Source: Planctomycetales bacterium 71-10 (GTDB lineage: Bacteria; Planctomycetota; Planctomycetia; Isosphaerales; Isosphaeraceae). From it: 64,000 nt of DNA. Made by a program: the position numbers and the translations under genes. Under the pieces are notes generated by a model that did not search any database, was not told the DNA's origin, and worked only from the letters and a program-made list of their open reading frames with translations. The DNA is taken from positions 1-64,000 of the forward strand of contig MKTT01000101.1 in the NCBI GenBank assembly GCA_001898385.1, in the 5' to 3' direction. Shown here piece after piece: positions 27,640 through 36,900 of this stretch; positions within the stretch are counted from its first letter, which is position 1; each line of letters begins with the position of its first letter.

Positions 27640-28704
27640 GTGAAGGCTCCTCGCAGCGGAGTGAATCGTCGCGACCTGATGCGCCTCCGGCGCATGGGCT
27701 CGTCGGCCGCCCGTCAGCCTTCCGCCGTCCCCGACGCCGCCTCCGCGACGGACCTCCTGCGCGTCCATCGGCCGGGCATGGGCTCGTCGTTCGAGATCCG
27801 GCTGGGGGCCCGCCTCCCGGGGGCCGTCGAACTCGCGTCGCGCGCCCTGGATCGGGTCGAGGAGCTTGAAAAGCAGCTCACCATCTACAGCGACGATTCG
27901 GAAGTCTCCCGCCTCAACCGCACGGCCCACCCGGGGCCGGTGGCGGTCGAGGAGGGGCTGTTCCGGCTGCTGGAGCTGGGCCGGGCGATCTCCGAGTGGA
28001 GCGGCGGGGCCTACGACGTGACCTCGGGGGCGCTGTCGCTGGCCTGGGGCTTCGTCCGGGGCCCGCGCCGGGTGCCGACGGACGAAGAGCGTGCCGAAGC
28101 GCTCGCCCGGACCGGCTGGGGCAAGCTCCGCCTCGACCCGGCGACGCGGTCGGTTTCGTTCGACGTCCCGGCGATGGTGGTGAACTTCGGGAGCATCGGC
28201 AAGGGCTACGCGATCGACCGGGCCGTCGACGTGATCCGGGGCCACCTCCTGCCGACCTCGGCCCTGGTCCACGGCGGCCGATCGAGCCTTTACGCCCTGG
28301 GCTCGCCCCCGGGCCGGTTCGCCGACCGCTGGGAGGTCGCCCTGCGGAACCCGTTCGACGAGGCGTCCCCCCTGGGCGTCTTCCGGGTCCGGAACCGGGC
28401 GATCGGGACGTCCGGCGGGGCCTTCCAGAGCTTCACGACCGGCGGCCGGAGCTACGGGCACATCCTCGACCCCCGCACCGGGGAGCCCGCCGACGGGCCG
28501 GCGAGCGTGACCGTCCTCGCGCCGACGGCGGCCGAGGCCGACGCGCTCTCGACCGCCCTGTACGTCCTCGGGCCCGACGCCGCCCGCGACCTGGTCGCGC
28601 GCCGGCCCGACGTCGGGGTCGTCTTCGTGGAACAGGGGCCGCCCGACCGCGGCCCCCGCGTCGTCGCGATGGGGCTCGGCCCCGGCGACTTCGCGTCGTG
28701 TTGA
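27640..28704 (+). CDS. apbE: FAD:protein FMN transferase, ApbE family
   Basis: A 354-residue enzyme that covalently attaches FMN from FAD to Thr/Ser of target proteins, usually on the outer face of the membrane. Family motifs are visible: PGMGSSFEIRL near 43, VNFGSIGKGYAIDRAVD near 183, GTSGGAFQSF, and HILDPRTGEPADG near 277. The N-terminus carries NRRDLMRLRR, which resembles a Tat motif but lacks a clear hydrophobic stretch. GTG start. It heads a run with the DoxX and Gfo/Idh genes, so the flavinated target may be linked to them. Confidence 0.9.
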   Translation: MKAPRSGVNRRDLMRLRRMGSSAARQPSAVPDAASATDLLRVHRPGMGSSFEIRLGARLPGAVELASRALDRVEELEKQLTIYSDDSEVSRLNRTAHPGPVAVEEGLFRLLELGRAISEWSGGAYDVTSGALSLAWGFVRGPRRVPTDEERAEALARTGWGKLRLDPATRSVSFDVPAMVVNFGSIGKGYAIDRAVDVIRGHLLPTSALVHGGRSSLYALGSPPGRFADRWEVALRNPFDEASPLGVFRVRNRAIGTSGGAFQSFTTGGRSYGHILDPRTGEPADGPASVTVLAPTAAEADALSTALYVLGPDAARDLVARRPDVGVVFVEQGPPDRGPRVVAMGLGPGDFASC

Positions 28705-28742
28705 CCGCCACACGCCAGCAGCAGAGTGAAAGGAGGCGTCCC

Positions 28743-29738
28743 CTGAACGCCGCCAGACGTTTCCAGATCGGTTTCCTCGGGGCGACCTTCCTCGTCCTGC
28801 TCCGCATCGCCATCGGCTGGCACTTCCTGTACGAGGGGCTCGACAAGGTCCAGTCGGGCGTCCACGGCAAGCCGTTCTCCGCGGAGATCTACCTCCGCAA
28901 CGCGAACGGCCCGTTCGCCCCCTACTTCCGCGGGATGCTCCCGGACCCCAACAGCCTGGAGATGCTCGACCCCGAGCGGCTCAAGAAGTCGTGGGCCGAC
29001 ATGGCCGCGAGGATCGAGACGTTCTACGGGTTCGACGAGGGCCAGCGGGCGAAGGTGAAGGACCTCCTGGCCAAGGCCGACCTCTGGGCCGACTACTGGT
29101 CCCACAACCCCACCAACGCCCCGGACGTCGCGAAGTACCTGCACGACCTCCGCGCGGCGATGCTCGTGGAGCGCGACCCGAACGCGATGTCGTTCGAGCT
29201 GGAGCGGGCCTACGAGGCCCGCAGGGCGCTGGAAGCGGACCGCAAGAAGCTCACCGAGCCCATCGTCGCCCAGACCGAGGCGCTGAAGGGGGCGATCGAG
29301 GAGTTGGCCTCGCCGGAGCGGAAAGCGAAGGGCGAATACCGCCCGCCGACGACCCCCCTGGACGTCGCCAACGTACTGACCATGTACGGGCTGATCGCCA
29401 TGGGGGCCTGCCTGATCCTGGGCTTCCTCACGCCGTTCGCCGCCCTGTGCGCCGCGACGTTCCTGGCCATGATCTACCTGTCGATGCCGCCGTGGCCCGG
29501 CCTGCCGGACAACCCGAAGGTCGAGGGCCACTACTTCATCGTCAGCAAGAACCTGATCGAGCTGATCGCCTGCCTGCTGATCGCCGCCACGCCGAGCGCC
29601 CACTGGGTGGGGCTCGACGCCCTGTTCTTCGGGGCCCGTCGCCGTCGCCGCCTGGCCCGCCGCGAGGGCCTCGCCGGCGACGACGAGTACGCCGACGACC
29701 TCGACGCCCGCAAGGCCGCCGTCGCGACCCGATCCTGA
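28743..29738 (+). CDS. DoxX-like membrane protein with a long inserted loop
   Basis: A 331-residue protein. TM1 lies at residues about 7-30 (including LRIAIGWHFLYEGLDK, the DoxX opening) and three further membrane segments at about 210-310. Between TM1 and TM2 is a hydrophilic, largely helical stretch of about 180 residues, absent from ordinary DoxX proteins (130-150 aa). No ATG/GTG lies near the 5' end. A perfect AGGAGG (28731-28736) sits six bases before CTG at 28743, so CTG is the likely start; TTG at 28701 is the alternative. DoxX proteins are linked to membrane redox systems. Confidence 0.8.
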   Translation: MNAARRFQIGFLGATFLVLLRIAIGWHFLYEGLDKVQSGVHGKPFSAEIYLRNANGPFAPYFRGMLPDPNSLEMLDPERLKKSWADMAARIETFYGFDEGQRAKVKDLLAKADLWADYWSHNPTNAPDVAKYLHDLRAAMLVERDPNAMSFELERAYEARRALEADRKKLTEPIVAQTEALKGAIEELASPERKAKGEYRPPTTPLDVANVLTMYGLIAMGACLILGFLTPFAALCAATFLAMIYLSMPPWPGLPDNPKVEGHYFIVSKNLIELIACLLIAATPSAHWVGLDALFFGARRRRRLARREGLAGDDEYADDLDARKAAVATRS

Positions 29739-29772
29739 GAGACGCCATCCCCCACCGAGAGGAATCCGGCAT

Positions 29773-31329
29773 ATGACGCACCTGACCGCCGAGCAGCGCC
29801 TCCTGGGCCGCGAGAACGCCAACCGGGCCCTGGGCATGAGCCGTCGCGACTGGCTGGCCGCCGCCGCCGCCGCCCCCGCGATGGGCGCCTTCTACTTCGG
29901 GTACAACAAGATGGGGGACAAGCCCCCCGTCAAGGCCGCGATCATCGGCACCGGCGACGAGGGCTGCCAGGCCATGATCCGGTTCCACAACCGCGACTAC
30001 CTGAACTACGTCGGCTTCTGCGACATCCGCCCCTCCCAGCAGGAGCGCTGCCGCAAGGAGTTCGCGACCCACAAGCAGTACGGCGAGGCCGACGCCAAGG
30101 CCCTGAAGATGTACGCCAACAAGGAGGAGATGTACGCCGACCCGGACGTCGAGGTCGTCGTCATCGCCCTGCCCCTGTGGCTGCACGCCCCCGTCGCCAT
30201 CGAGGCGATGAAGGCCGGCAAGCACGTCTTCACCGAGAAGCTGATGGCGCACTCGATCGCCGAGTGCAAGGAGATGTGCCGGGTCGCCCGCGAGACCAAC
30301 CGCCTGCTGGCCGTCGGCCACCAGCGGCACTACTCGGCCCTCTACGACAACGCCAACTTCCTGCTCAACAGCGGCGCCCTGGGCGACGTCCGCCACATCC
30401 GGGCCCTCTGGCACCGCAACAACGCGCAGCCCATGGTCGAGCGAGACAAGGCCGGCAACCCGGTCTTCGACGACGCCACCGGCCTGCCGAAGTACCAGAA
30501 GGACGACAAGGGGAACATCGTCTACCAGGACTCCTGGAAGCGGCCCATCCCCGACGCCGACAAGGACGTCGACTACGCCGCCCACGGCTACAAGAGCCTG
30601 GACGAGCTGGTCCGCTGGCGGCTCTACAACCGCACCGGCGCCGGCCTCATGGCCGAGCTGGGGAGCCACCAGCTCGACGCCTGCTCGATCTTCCTCGGCA
30701 AGAAGCACCCCCTCGCCGTCACCGGCGTCGGCGGCAAGTTCTTCTATAAGGACGACCGCGAGGTCGACGACCACGTCTTCACGATGTTCGAGTTCCCCGG
30801 CGCCGAGGAGTCGGACCGGATCGTCGTCACCTATTCGTCCATCAACACCAACTCGTTCGACGGCTACGGCGAGCAGGTGATGGGCTCCAAGGGGACGATG
30901 ATCGTCGCCGGCGAGAAGGAGATCCTCCTGTTCAAGGAGGCGGGCAACGCCACCCTCTCCAAGACCACCAGCGTCACCATGGAGACGCAGGGCAAGAAGC
31001 CCGTGCTGGAGACCAGCCCCAGCACCGCCGGCCCCAGCGCCGCGACGGCCATCGGCGGCCTGGCGACGGCCGACCCCTCGCGCGGCTACCGCGAGGAGCT
31101 GGAGCACTTCGCCTACTGCATCCGCCACGGCGACGCCTCGAACTTCCACGCCGACAAGGACCACCAGCCCCGCTGCAAGGGAGAGGTCGCCCTGGCCGAC
31201 GCGGTCATCGCCCTGACGACCAACATCGCCATGCGCGAGAACCGCCGGATCGAGTTCGACCCCAAGTGGTTCGACTACGCCGACGACGCCACGCCCGACG
31301 GCTCGACCGTCATCGCGAAGCGAAGCTGA
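29773..31329 (+). CDS. Tat-exported Gfo/Idh/MocA family oxidoreductase
   Basis: A 518-residue NAD(P)-type oxidoreductase. A Tat-like signal (SRRDWLAAAAAAPAMG, residues 23-38) is followed by a Rossmann fold with IGTGDEG near 56, the EKLMAHS segment that corresponds to the family EKP site, and GHQRHYSALYDN. These enzymes oxidise or rearrange sugars and derivatives; planctomycetes carry many exported ones whose cofactor supply is puzzling. It follows the DoxX gene by 34 bp, likely in one operon with apbE. Confidence 0.87.
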   Translation: MTHLTAEQRLLGRENANRALGMSRRDWLAAAAAAPAMGAFYFGYNKMGDKPPVKAAIIGTGDEGCQAMIRFHNRDYLNYVGFCDIRPSQQERCRKEFATHKQYGEADAKALKMYANKEEMYADPDVEVVVIALPLWLHAPVAIEAMKAGKHVFTEKLMAHSIAECKEMCRVARETNRLLAVGHQRHYSALYDNANFLLNSGALGDVRHIRALWHRNNAQPMVERDKAGNPVFDDATGLPKYQKDDKGNIVYQDSWKRPIPDADKDVDYAAHGYKSLDELVRWRLYNRTGAGLMAELGSHQLDACSIFLGKKHPLAVTGVGGKFFYKDDREVDDHVFTMFEFPGAEESDRIVVTYSSINTNSFDGYGEQVMGSKGTMIVAGEKEILLFKEAGNATLSKTTSVTMETQGKKPVLETSPSTAGPSAATAIGGLATADPSRGYREELEHFAYCIRHGDASNFHADKDHQPRCKGEVALADAVIALTTNIAMRENRRIEFDPKWFDYADDATPDGSTVIAKRS

Positions 31330-31452
31330 CGGCCTCGCGGCGGGCGAGCCCACCCTCGCCCGCCGCCCCCTTCCGACGGCCCCCCCTCCCGAGCCGTCGC
31401 CGCGCACGCCCCCAACGACCCGCCCGATCTTCGGCACCTTTCGAGGGCCCCC

Positions 31453-32784
<1,332 letters not shown>

Positions 32785-32804
32785 GCCGCGACCGGGGCCG
32801 CACC

Positions 32805-33449
32805 ATGCCGAACGTCGTCGCGATCGTGACGTGCGGGGGGGCGAGCCGTCGCATGGGCCGCCCGAAGGCCGACCTCCCCTTCGGGCCGGAGACGCTGCTC
32901 GAACGCGCGGTCCGACAGCTCCTCGACGCCGTCGGTTCCGTCGTCGTCGCGGCGGCCCCGGCGCAGTCGCTCCCCGACTTCGACGCCCGGAGGGTCCGGA
33001 TCGTCCGCGACCCGTCGCACCACCCAGGCCCCCTGGGCGCGCTGGGAGCGGCCCTCGCCGCCGTCCCCGAGCCGGCGGATTTCGCCTACCTGGCCGCGGT
33101 CGACGCGCCTTGTTTCTCGGCCGATTGGCTCCGGCTGCTGATCGACCGGATCGGGGACCGCGACGCGGCGGCGGCGGAGATCGACGGCCGTTGGCAGCCC
33201 TTCGCCGCGCTCTACCGCATCGGCCCGACCCGCGAGGCCGTCGCGCGGCTCCGGGCCGAGGGCGTCGAGCGGCTGACCTCCCTCCTCGACCGCCTGGCGA
33301 CGCGGCGGATCGAGGGCCGGGAACTCGCGGCGATCGACCCTGCGGGCCTCCTGTTCCGGGACCTCGACCGGCCGGAGGACTACCTCCGCGCCTTGAGGGA
33401 ATTGGCCGCCGAAGGCCCCGCCGGGCCCCGGGACGGGGGGGCGGGATGA
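32805..33449 (+). CDS. mobA: Molybdenum cofactor guanylyltransferase
   Basis: A 214-residue nucleotidyltransferase. The N-terminal TCGGASRRMGRPKADLPFG is the MobA nucleotide-binding signature, and AAVDAPCFSADWL supplies the metal-binding Asp. The domain extends to about 190. MobA adds GMP to Mo-molybdopterin for DMSO-reductase-type enzymes; the related MocA/MobA-like enzymes add CMP. It directly follows gltA and is probably co-transcribed. No other moa/moe gene is in view. Confidence 0.82.
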   Translation: MPNVVAIVTCGGASRRMGRPKADLPFGPETLLERAVRQLLDAVGSVVVAAAPAQSLPDFDARRVRIVRDPSHHPGPLGALGAALAAVPEPADFAYLAAVDAPCFSADWLRLLIDRIGDRDAAAAEIDGRWQPFAALYRIGPTREAVARLRAEGVERLTSLLDRLATRRIEGRELAAIDPAGLLFRDLDRPEDYLRALRELAAEGPAGPRDGGAG

Positions 33450-33519
33450 GCGCCTCGGACCGCGACGACCTGGCCCGAAATCGCCGGGGAATTCGCTGGG
33501 AGGCGGGATGGGGGGTGGG

Positions 33520-33525
33520 TATAAT
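33520..33525 (+). promoter_or_regulatory. Consensus -10 box upstream of the RRM gene
   Basis: A perfect TATAAT lies 162 bp before the TTG start at 33687; no good -35 box is visible. If used, it gives a leader of about 155 nt, long for this genome and a possible site of post-transcriptional control. Confidence 0.45.
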
Positions 33526-33686
33526 CGCCGCTGGTTGGGAATGGATGCGTTCGCGACACCGATCCTAGTGGACCCTCTCGCCGACTCCCCCGCCCTTCCG
33601 CCCCCGGGTCGTTCCCGGCCCCTTTCGCCTCGGCCCAGAAAGTCAAACGCGGGCCGCCTACACGTCCAGGCTCAGGAGATTGTAAG

Positions 33687-34112
33687 TTGGGCAAGAAATT
33701 GTACGTCGGGAACCTGACCTACGGGGTCTCCAACACCGACCTCGAACAGCTCTTCTCCCAGTACGGGACGGTGCAGAGCGCCCAGGTGATCACGGATCGC
33801 GAGACGGGTCGCAGCAAGGGCTTCGGGTTCGTCGAGATGGACACCGACGCCGAGGCCCAGGAGGCCATCCGGGCCCTGCACGACCAGGACCACGGCGGCC
33901 GTCGGCTCACGGTCAATGAAGCCCGGCCTCGCGAGCCCCGTTCGGGCGGCGGCGGCTTCGGCGGTGGCGGCGGCTATGGCGGCGGCGGCGGCGGCTACGG
34001 CGGCGGTGGCGGCGGCTACGGCGGTGGCGGCGGCTCCCGCGGCGGTGGCGGCGGCTATGGCGGCGGCGGCGGCGGTTACGGTGGCGGCCGGGGCGGCCGC
34101 GACCGCTACTGA
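33687..34112 (+). CDS. RRM RNA-binding protein with glycine-rich tail
   Basis: A 141-residue protein. Residues 1-80 are an RRM domain with RNP2 KLYVGNL (4-10) and RNP1 KGFGFVEM (44-51). The tail (about 86-141) is almost entirely GGGGGYGGG-type repeats ending in GRDRY. This is the bacterial glycine-rich RNA-binding protein type known from cyanobacteria and planctomycetes, often cold-induced. The TTG start follows an AGGAG site. A hairpin terminator follows at 34147. Confidence 0.92.
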   Translation: MGKKLYVGNLTYGVSNTDLEQLFSQYGTVQSAQVITDRETGRSKGFGFVEMDTDAEAQEAIRALHDQDHGGRRLTVNEARPREPRSGGGGFGGGGGYGGGGGGYGGGGGGYGGGGGSRGGGGGYGGGGGGYGGGRGGRDRY

Positions 34113-34146
34113 TCGCTCCTCGGCCGGGACCACCCCCCGGTCGACC

Positions 34147-34191
34147 GGCGGATTCGGGGCCTCACCCAACCGATCGGGCCCCGAATCCGCC
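34147..34191 (+). terminator. Hairpin terminator of the RRM gene
   Basis: Perfect 13-bp arms at 34147-34159 and 34179-34191 around a 19-nt loop, 35 bp after the RRM stop codon. Confidence 0.6.
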
Positions 34192-34244
34192 ACCGCGAGA
34201 CGAGCTTCGATCGGCCCCCTGGGCTGATCGGGAATGGAATCAAA

Positions 34245-34281
34245 AAGAGGGCCGCCCTGGGAGATCCCGGACGGCCCTCTT
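34245..34281 (-). terminator. Terminator of the DksA-like gene
   Basis: 11-bp outer arms (AAGAGGGCCG with its complement) enclose a smaller CTGGGA/TCCCGG stem. On the minus strand the stem is followed by a T-rich run, a classical intrinsic terminator for the convergent gene. Confidence 0.65.
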
Positions 34282-34310
34282 CGTTTCGAAGCCCGGCATC
34301 GGTCCGCGAA

Positions 34311-34796
34311 TCAGCGGGCGGAGTCGCTGAAGTCCATCTCGAAGTCGCTGAGGTTGATCTGGGCGTCGCCCTCGTCGTCCGCCGGCTTGGAGAAGACCTT
34401 GGCCCAGCGGTGGGTATCGGTGTCCAGCGACCGGCCGTGCTGGCCCAGCCGCTCGTTCTCCCGCTGGCAGTCGATGCAGCTGTTCGTATACGGCAGGGCG
34501 TTGAGCCGTGGCTCCGAGATCTTGCCGCCGCAGAACTCGCACCGGCCGTAGACGCCGGCGGCGATGCGCTGGAGGGCGTGCTCGATCTGGCCCAGTTCGC
34601 GGCTCTCGATCTCCACCAGGCGCGAGCTGATCTCGTCGTTCGCCGAATCCACCGCGGCGTCGATATTGTCGCCCACGCCGCCGGCTTCGGAGAACTTACG
34701 GAAGGCGTCGAGGTCCCCGGACAGAGCCTTGCGGAGGGCGTCCCGGCGGGCGACCAGCCGAGAGGTCAGGCGAAGCAGAGCGTCTTTACGGGCCAT
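34311..34796 (-). CDS. TraR/DksA-family zinc-finger regulator
   Basis: A 161-residue protein. An N-terminal coiled coil (residues 1-80, with an acidic NIDAAVDSANDE segment at the turn) is followed by a four-cysteine zinc finger: CEFC at 86-89 and CIDC at 107-110. DksA-type proteins enter the RNA polymerase secondary channel to tune promoter activity with ppGpp. The C-terminus adds about 45 acidic residues beyond the finger. It is convergent with the RRM gene. Note the two-base Asp separation normally at the DksA tip is not exact. Confidence 0.87.
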   Translation of the reverse strand: MARKDALLRLTSRLVARRDALRKALSGDLDAFRKFSEAGGVGDNIDAAVDSANDEISSRLVEIESRELGQIEHALQRIAAGVYGRCEFCGGKISEPRLNALPYTNSCIDCQRENERLGQHGRSLDTDTHRWAKVFSKPADDEGDAQINLSDFEMDFSDSAR

Positions 34797-35361
34797 CGTT
34801 ACACCTCCAGGTGTCTACCTGCTGGATCGCTGGAACTCCGCCGTCGCGGATTGAAGCCCGCACCTCCGACGAGTGACAGCGGTTGTATGAAGCGGCTCGG
34901 ATGCTGGGTCAAGAAGATGATAGCTCACCAAACGACTTTGGCCGTCCGGGCCGGCGGAATTCGGTGTGGGTTGATCGGCTCCACCCTCGCGACGGGCTCC
35001 TCATCACCCTTCCTAGCAAAGGATGCACCACCGACAAGGCTTCCAGGCCGGGCGTCTGCCGCGAGACGAGGGTATTACGTCGGTCGCGACCAAAGGTTTG
35101 ACGAATTTTCTAGGATTTTGTTCCCGACCATCCGGTGTCGGTCGGGGCGCACTCCTGACCGCGTTTTCATCAACTCGATTCAATACGGCCGGAGAATGAG
35201 CCCCGCAGACGGAGATTCCCGGCGTCTTGAAGAGGAGGGCGAGGAGGCGGGAAAACGTCGCTATTTTGGGTCCAGATCCCCGAAAATCAACGAAAAAATC
35301 CCCGTGCCGGAGAAATTCTCGAAATTCGGGCTTGCGAGACGACGTCCTTCCGCACTCGAAA
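34797..35361. other. 565-bp lower-GC region with no gene seen
   Basis: This stretch lies between the divergent-facing start of the DksA-like gene and the end of a minus-strand gene. Its GC content is visibly lower than the neighbourhood, with several A/T runs around 35100-35340. Short open frames have no domain or ribosome-binding site. A weak inverted repeat occurs near 35127-35152. I see no RNA gene. Confidence 0.5.
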
Positions 35362-36900
35362 TCAACGCGGGAGGAAGAAATCCGACACGACCCGCGGGCT
35401 CGTGTTGCCGGGGAGGTGGACGAAGTTCACATAGCGGCGCTGCTTCGGGCCGTCGAAGATCCATTGCAGCATGGTGCGCCCCTTGGTGGCCACCACGGCC
35501 TGGCTGTCCGGGCCGATCCCCAGGGACGACCGGACCTCGGCCGGCGTCTTGCCGCGGAGCCCCTGCCCTTCGTCGGAGGCGGGCGCCTCGGAGGCGACGG
35601 CCGCCGGAGCGTCCTTCACCCAATCGTCGCCCTCGCGACGGTAGCCTCGGATCTTGAACGCCTCCGCGACGAGGTCGGAGCCGGGGGCGACCTTCCAGGC
35701 GCGTTCGAGGAGCTGGCGGGCCGACTCCGCGTCGTTCAGGAGGGATTCGTACTGGCCGGCCAGCGCGACGGGGCCTTCGGCGTCGGCGTCGCTGAGGCGT
35801 TCGCGGCGATTCCGGAGCCAGTCCCGATACAGCTCGATCGCGGCGCCCGGGTCGCCCGCCCGGTCCCGCAACAGCTCGCCGACCGCCTTGACGTCGGCCA
35901 GCCGCAGCGAGCCGATCCCCTCCCGCGCGCGGGCGAGGGTCCTCTCGATCAGCGTCTTCGACACCTCGGGCCGGTCGGGGAGCAGCCGATTCGCCTCGTC
36001 GACCCCCTTCAGCGCCGACTGCACGTCCCCCGCAATCCGCGCCTCCAGCATCTTCTGCACGACGTCCGCCCAGAGCCGGCGGTCGAGGGCCTTGCGCTCC
36101 TCGGGCTTCGCCCCCCGGTACGCGGCGGCCGGATCCTGGTCGTACCGCTCCTGCAAAGCGCCGAACCCGACCCCGGCCGGGACGACGTCGGACGCGGCCG
36201 AGGGGAACAGCCCCTCGACCTCGCCCTTCAAGGTCTCCAGCGCCTCGGGCGTCGCGGCCGTCGCGAGCATGGCCCGGAACGCGCGATGCGCGAGGGCCGA
36301 GGGGGCGGGCTCGGCGACCCCCTGCTTGCGCCCCTGCCGGGCCAGGGACAGCCATTCCCGGGGGGCGTCGACCGTCGCCCGGCGGTCGTCGGCCTCGATC
36401 CTGAGGGCCTCGGCCTCGACGTCCTTGGCCCTGGCGGCGAGCGGCTCGTCGCCGAAATCCTTCGCCCGCCTGGCGGCCCATCGCGACCATTCCCGACGTT
36501 GTTCGTAGTCGCGGGCCGGGAGCGTGGCGACCGCCTCGTCGAGCCTCTTCAAATCCGGCGGCTGGAAGTCGAGCCTGGAGGCGTCGAGGTAGAGGCGCGA
36601 GCCCTCGCGCACCAGGCGCCCCGTCACGACGACGGCCGTGTTGCGCGGGGGCGAGTCGGGCCTCAACGACTCGGGCAATCGGATGGCGATGGGGGTGCGA
36701 CGCAGGTACAGCTCGTCGTAGCCGACGCGGGGATGGTTCTGGAAGAACCGGATCCGGTCGTCGACGCTCACCAATTTCCCGACGAGGTCTTCCCGCTTGA
36801 TGAGTTCGGCGGGCTCGACCGCGGTCGGGGCCTCCTGCGCCGAAGCCGCGGGGAGGCATGCCAGGGCCGCGGCGATCAGGGCGGCCGTCGCGCGCATCAT
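35362..36900 (-). CDS. Exported helical protein of unknown function
   Basis: A 512-residue protein. A signal peptide (residues 1-23, ending AASA) is followed by a beta-type region of about 90 residues and a long alpha-helical part (about 110-430) that looks repeat-like, perhaps TPR-related. A conserved-looking C-terminus, with KTPAEVRSSLGIGPD and a beta-rich WIFDGPKQRRYVNF segment, ends it. The ATG overlaps the stop of the upstream gene by four bases (ATGA). Family not recognised; the unit probably acts in the envelope. Confidence 0.75.
   Translation of the reverse strand: MMRATAALIAAALACLPAASAQEAPTAVEPAELIKREDLVGKLVSVDDRIRFFQNHPRVGYDELYLRRTPIAIRLPESLRPDSPPRNTAVVVTGRLVREGSRLYLDASRLDFQPPDLKRLDEAVATLPARDYEQRREWSRWAARRAKDFGDEPLAARAKDVEAEALRIEADDRRATVDAPREWLSLARQGRKQGVAEPAPSALAHRAFRAMLATAATPEALETLKGEVEGLFPSAASDVVPAGVGFGALQERYDQDPAAAYRGAKPEERKALDRRLWADVVQKMLEARIAGDVQSALKGVDEANRLLPDRPEVSKTLIERTLARAREGIGSLRLADVKAVGELLRDRAGDPGAAIELYRDWLRNRRERLSDADAEGPVALAGQYESLLNDAESARQLLERAWKVAPGSDLVAEAFKIRGYRREGDDWVKDAPAAVASEAPASDEGQGLRGKTPAEVRSSLGIGPDSQAVVATKGRTMLQWIFDGPKQRRYVNFVHLPGNTSPRVVSDFFLPR

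Noticed and set aside
33508-33717. A 69-residue leader peptide ahead of the RRM gene
   Set aside because: It overlaps the RRM start, lacks a good ribosome-binding site and has a composition that does not look selected.
34883-35101. A 72-residue plus-strand protein in the gap after the DksA-like gene
   Set aside because: No ribosome-binding site and no recognisable motif; the stretch looks non-coding.
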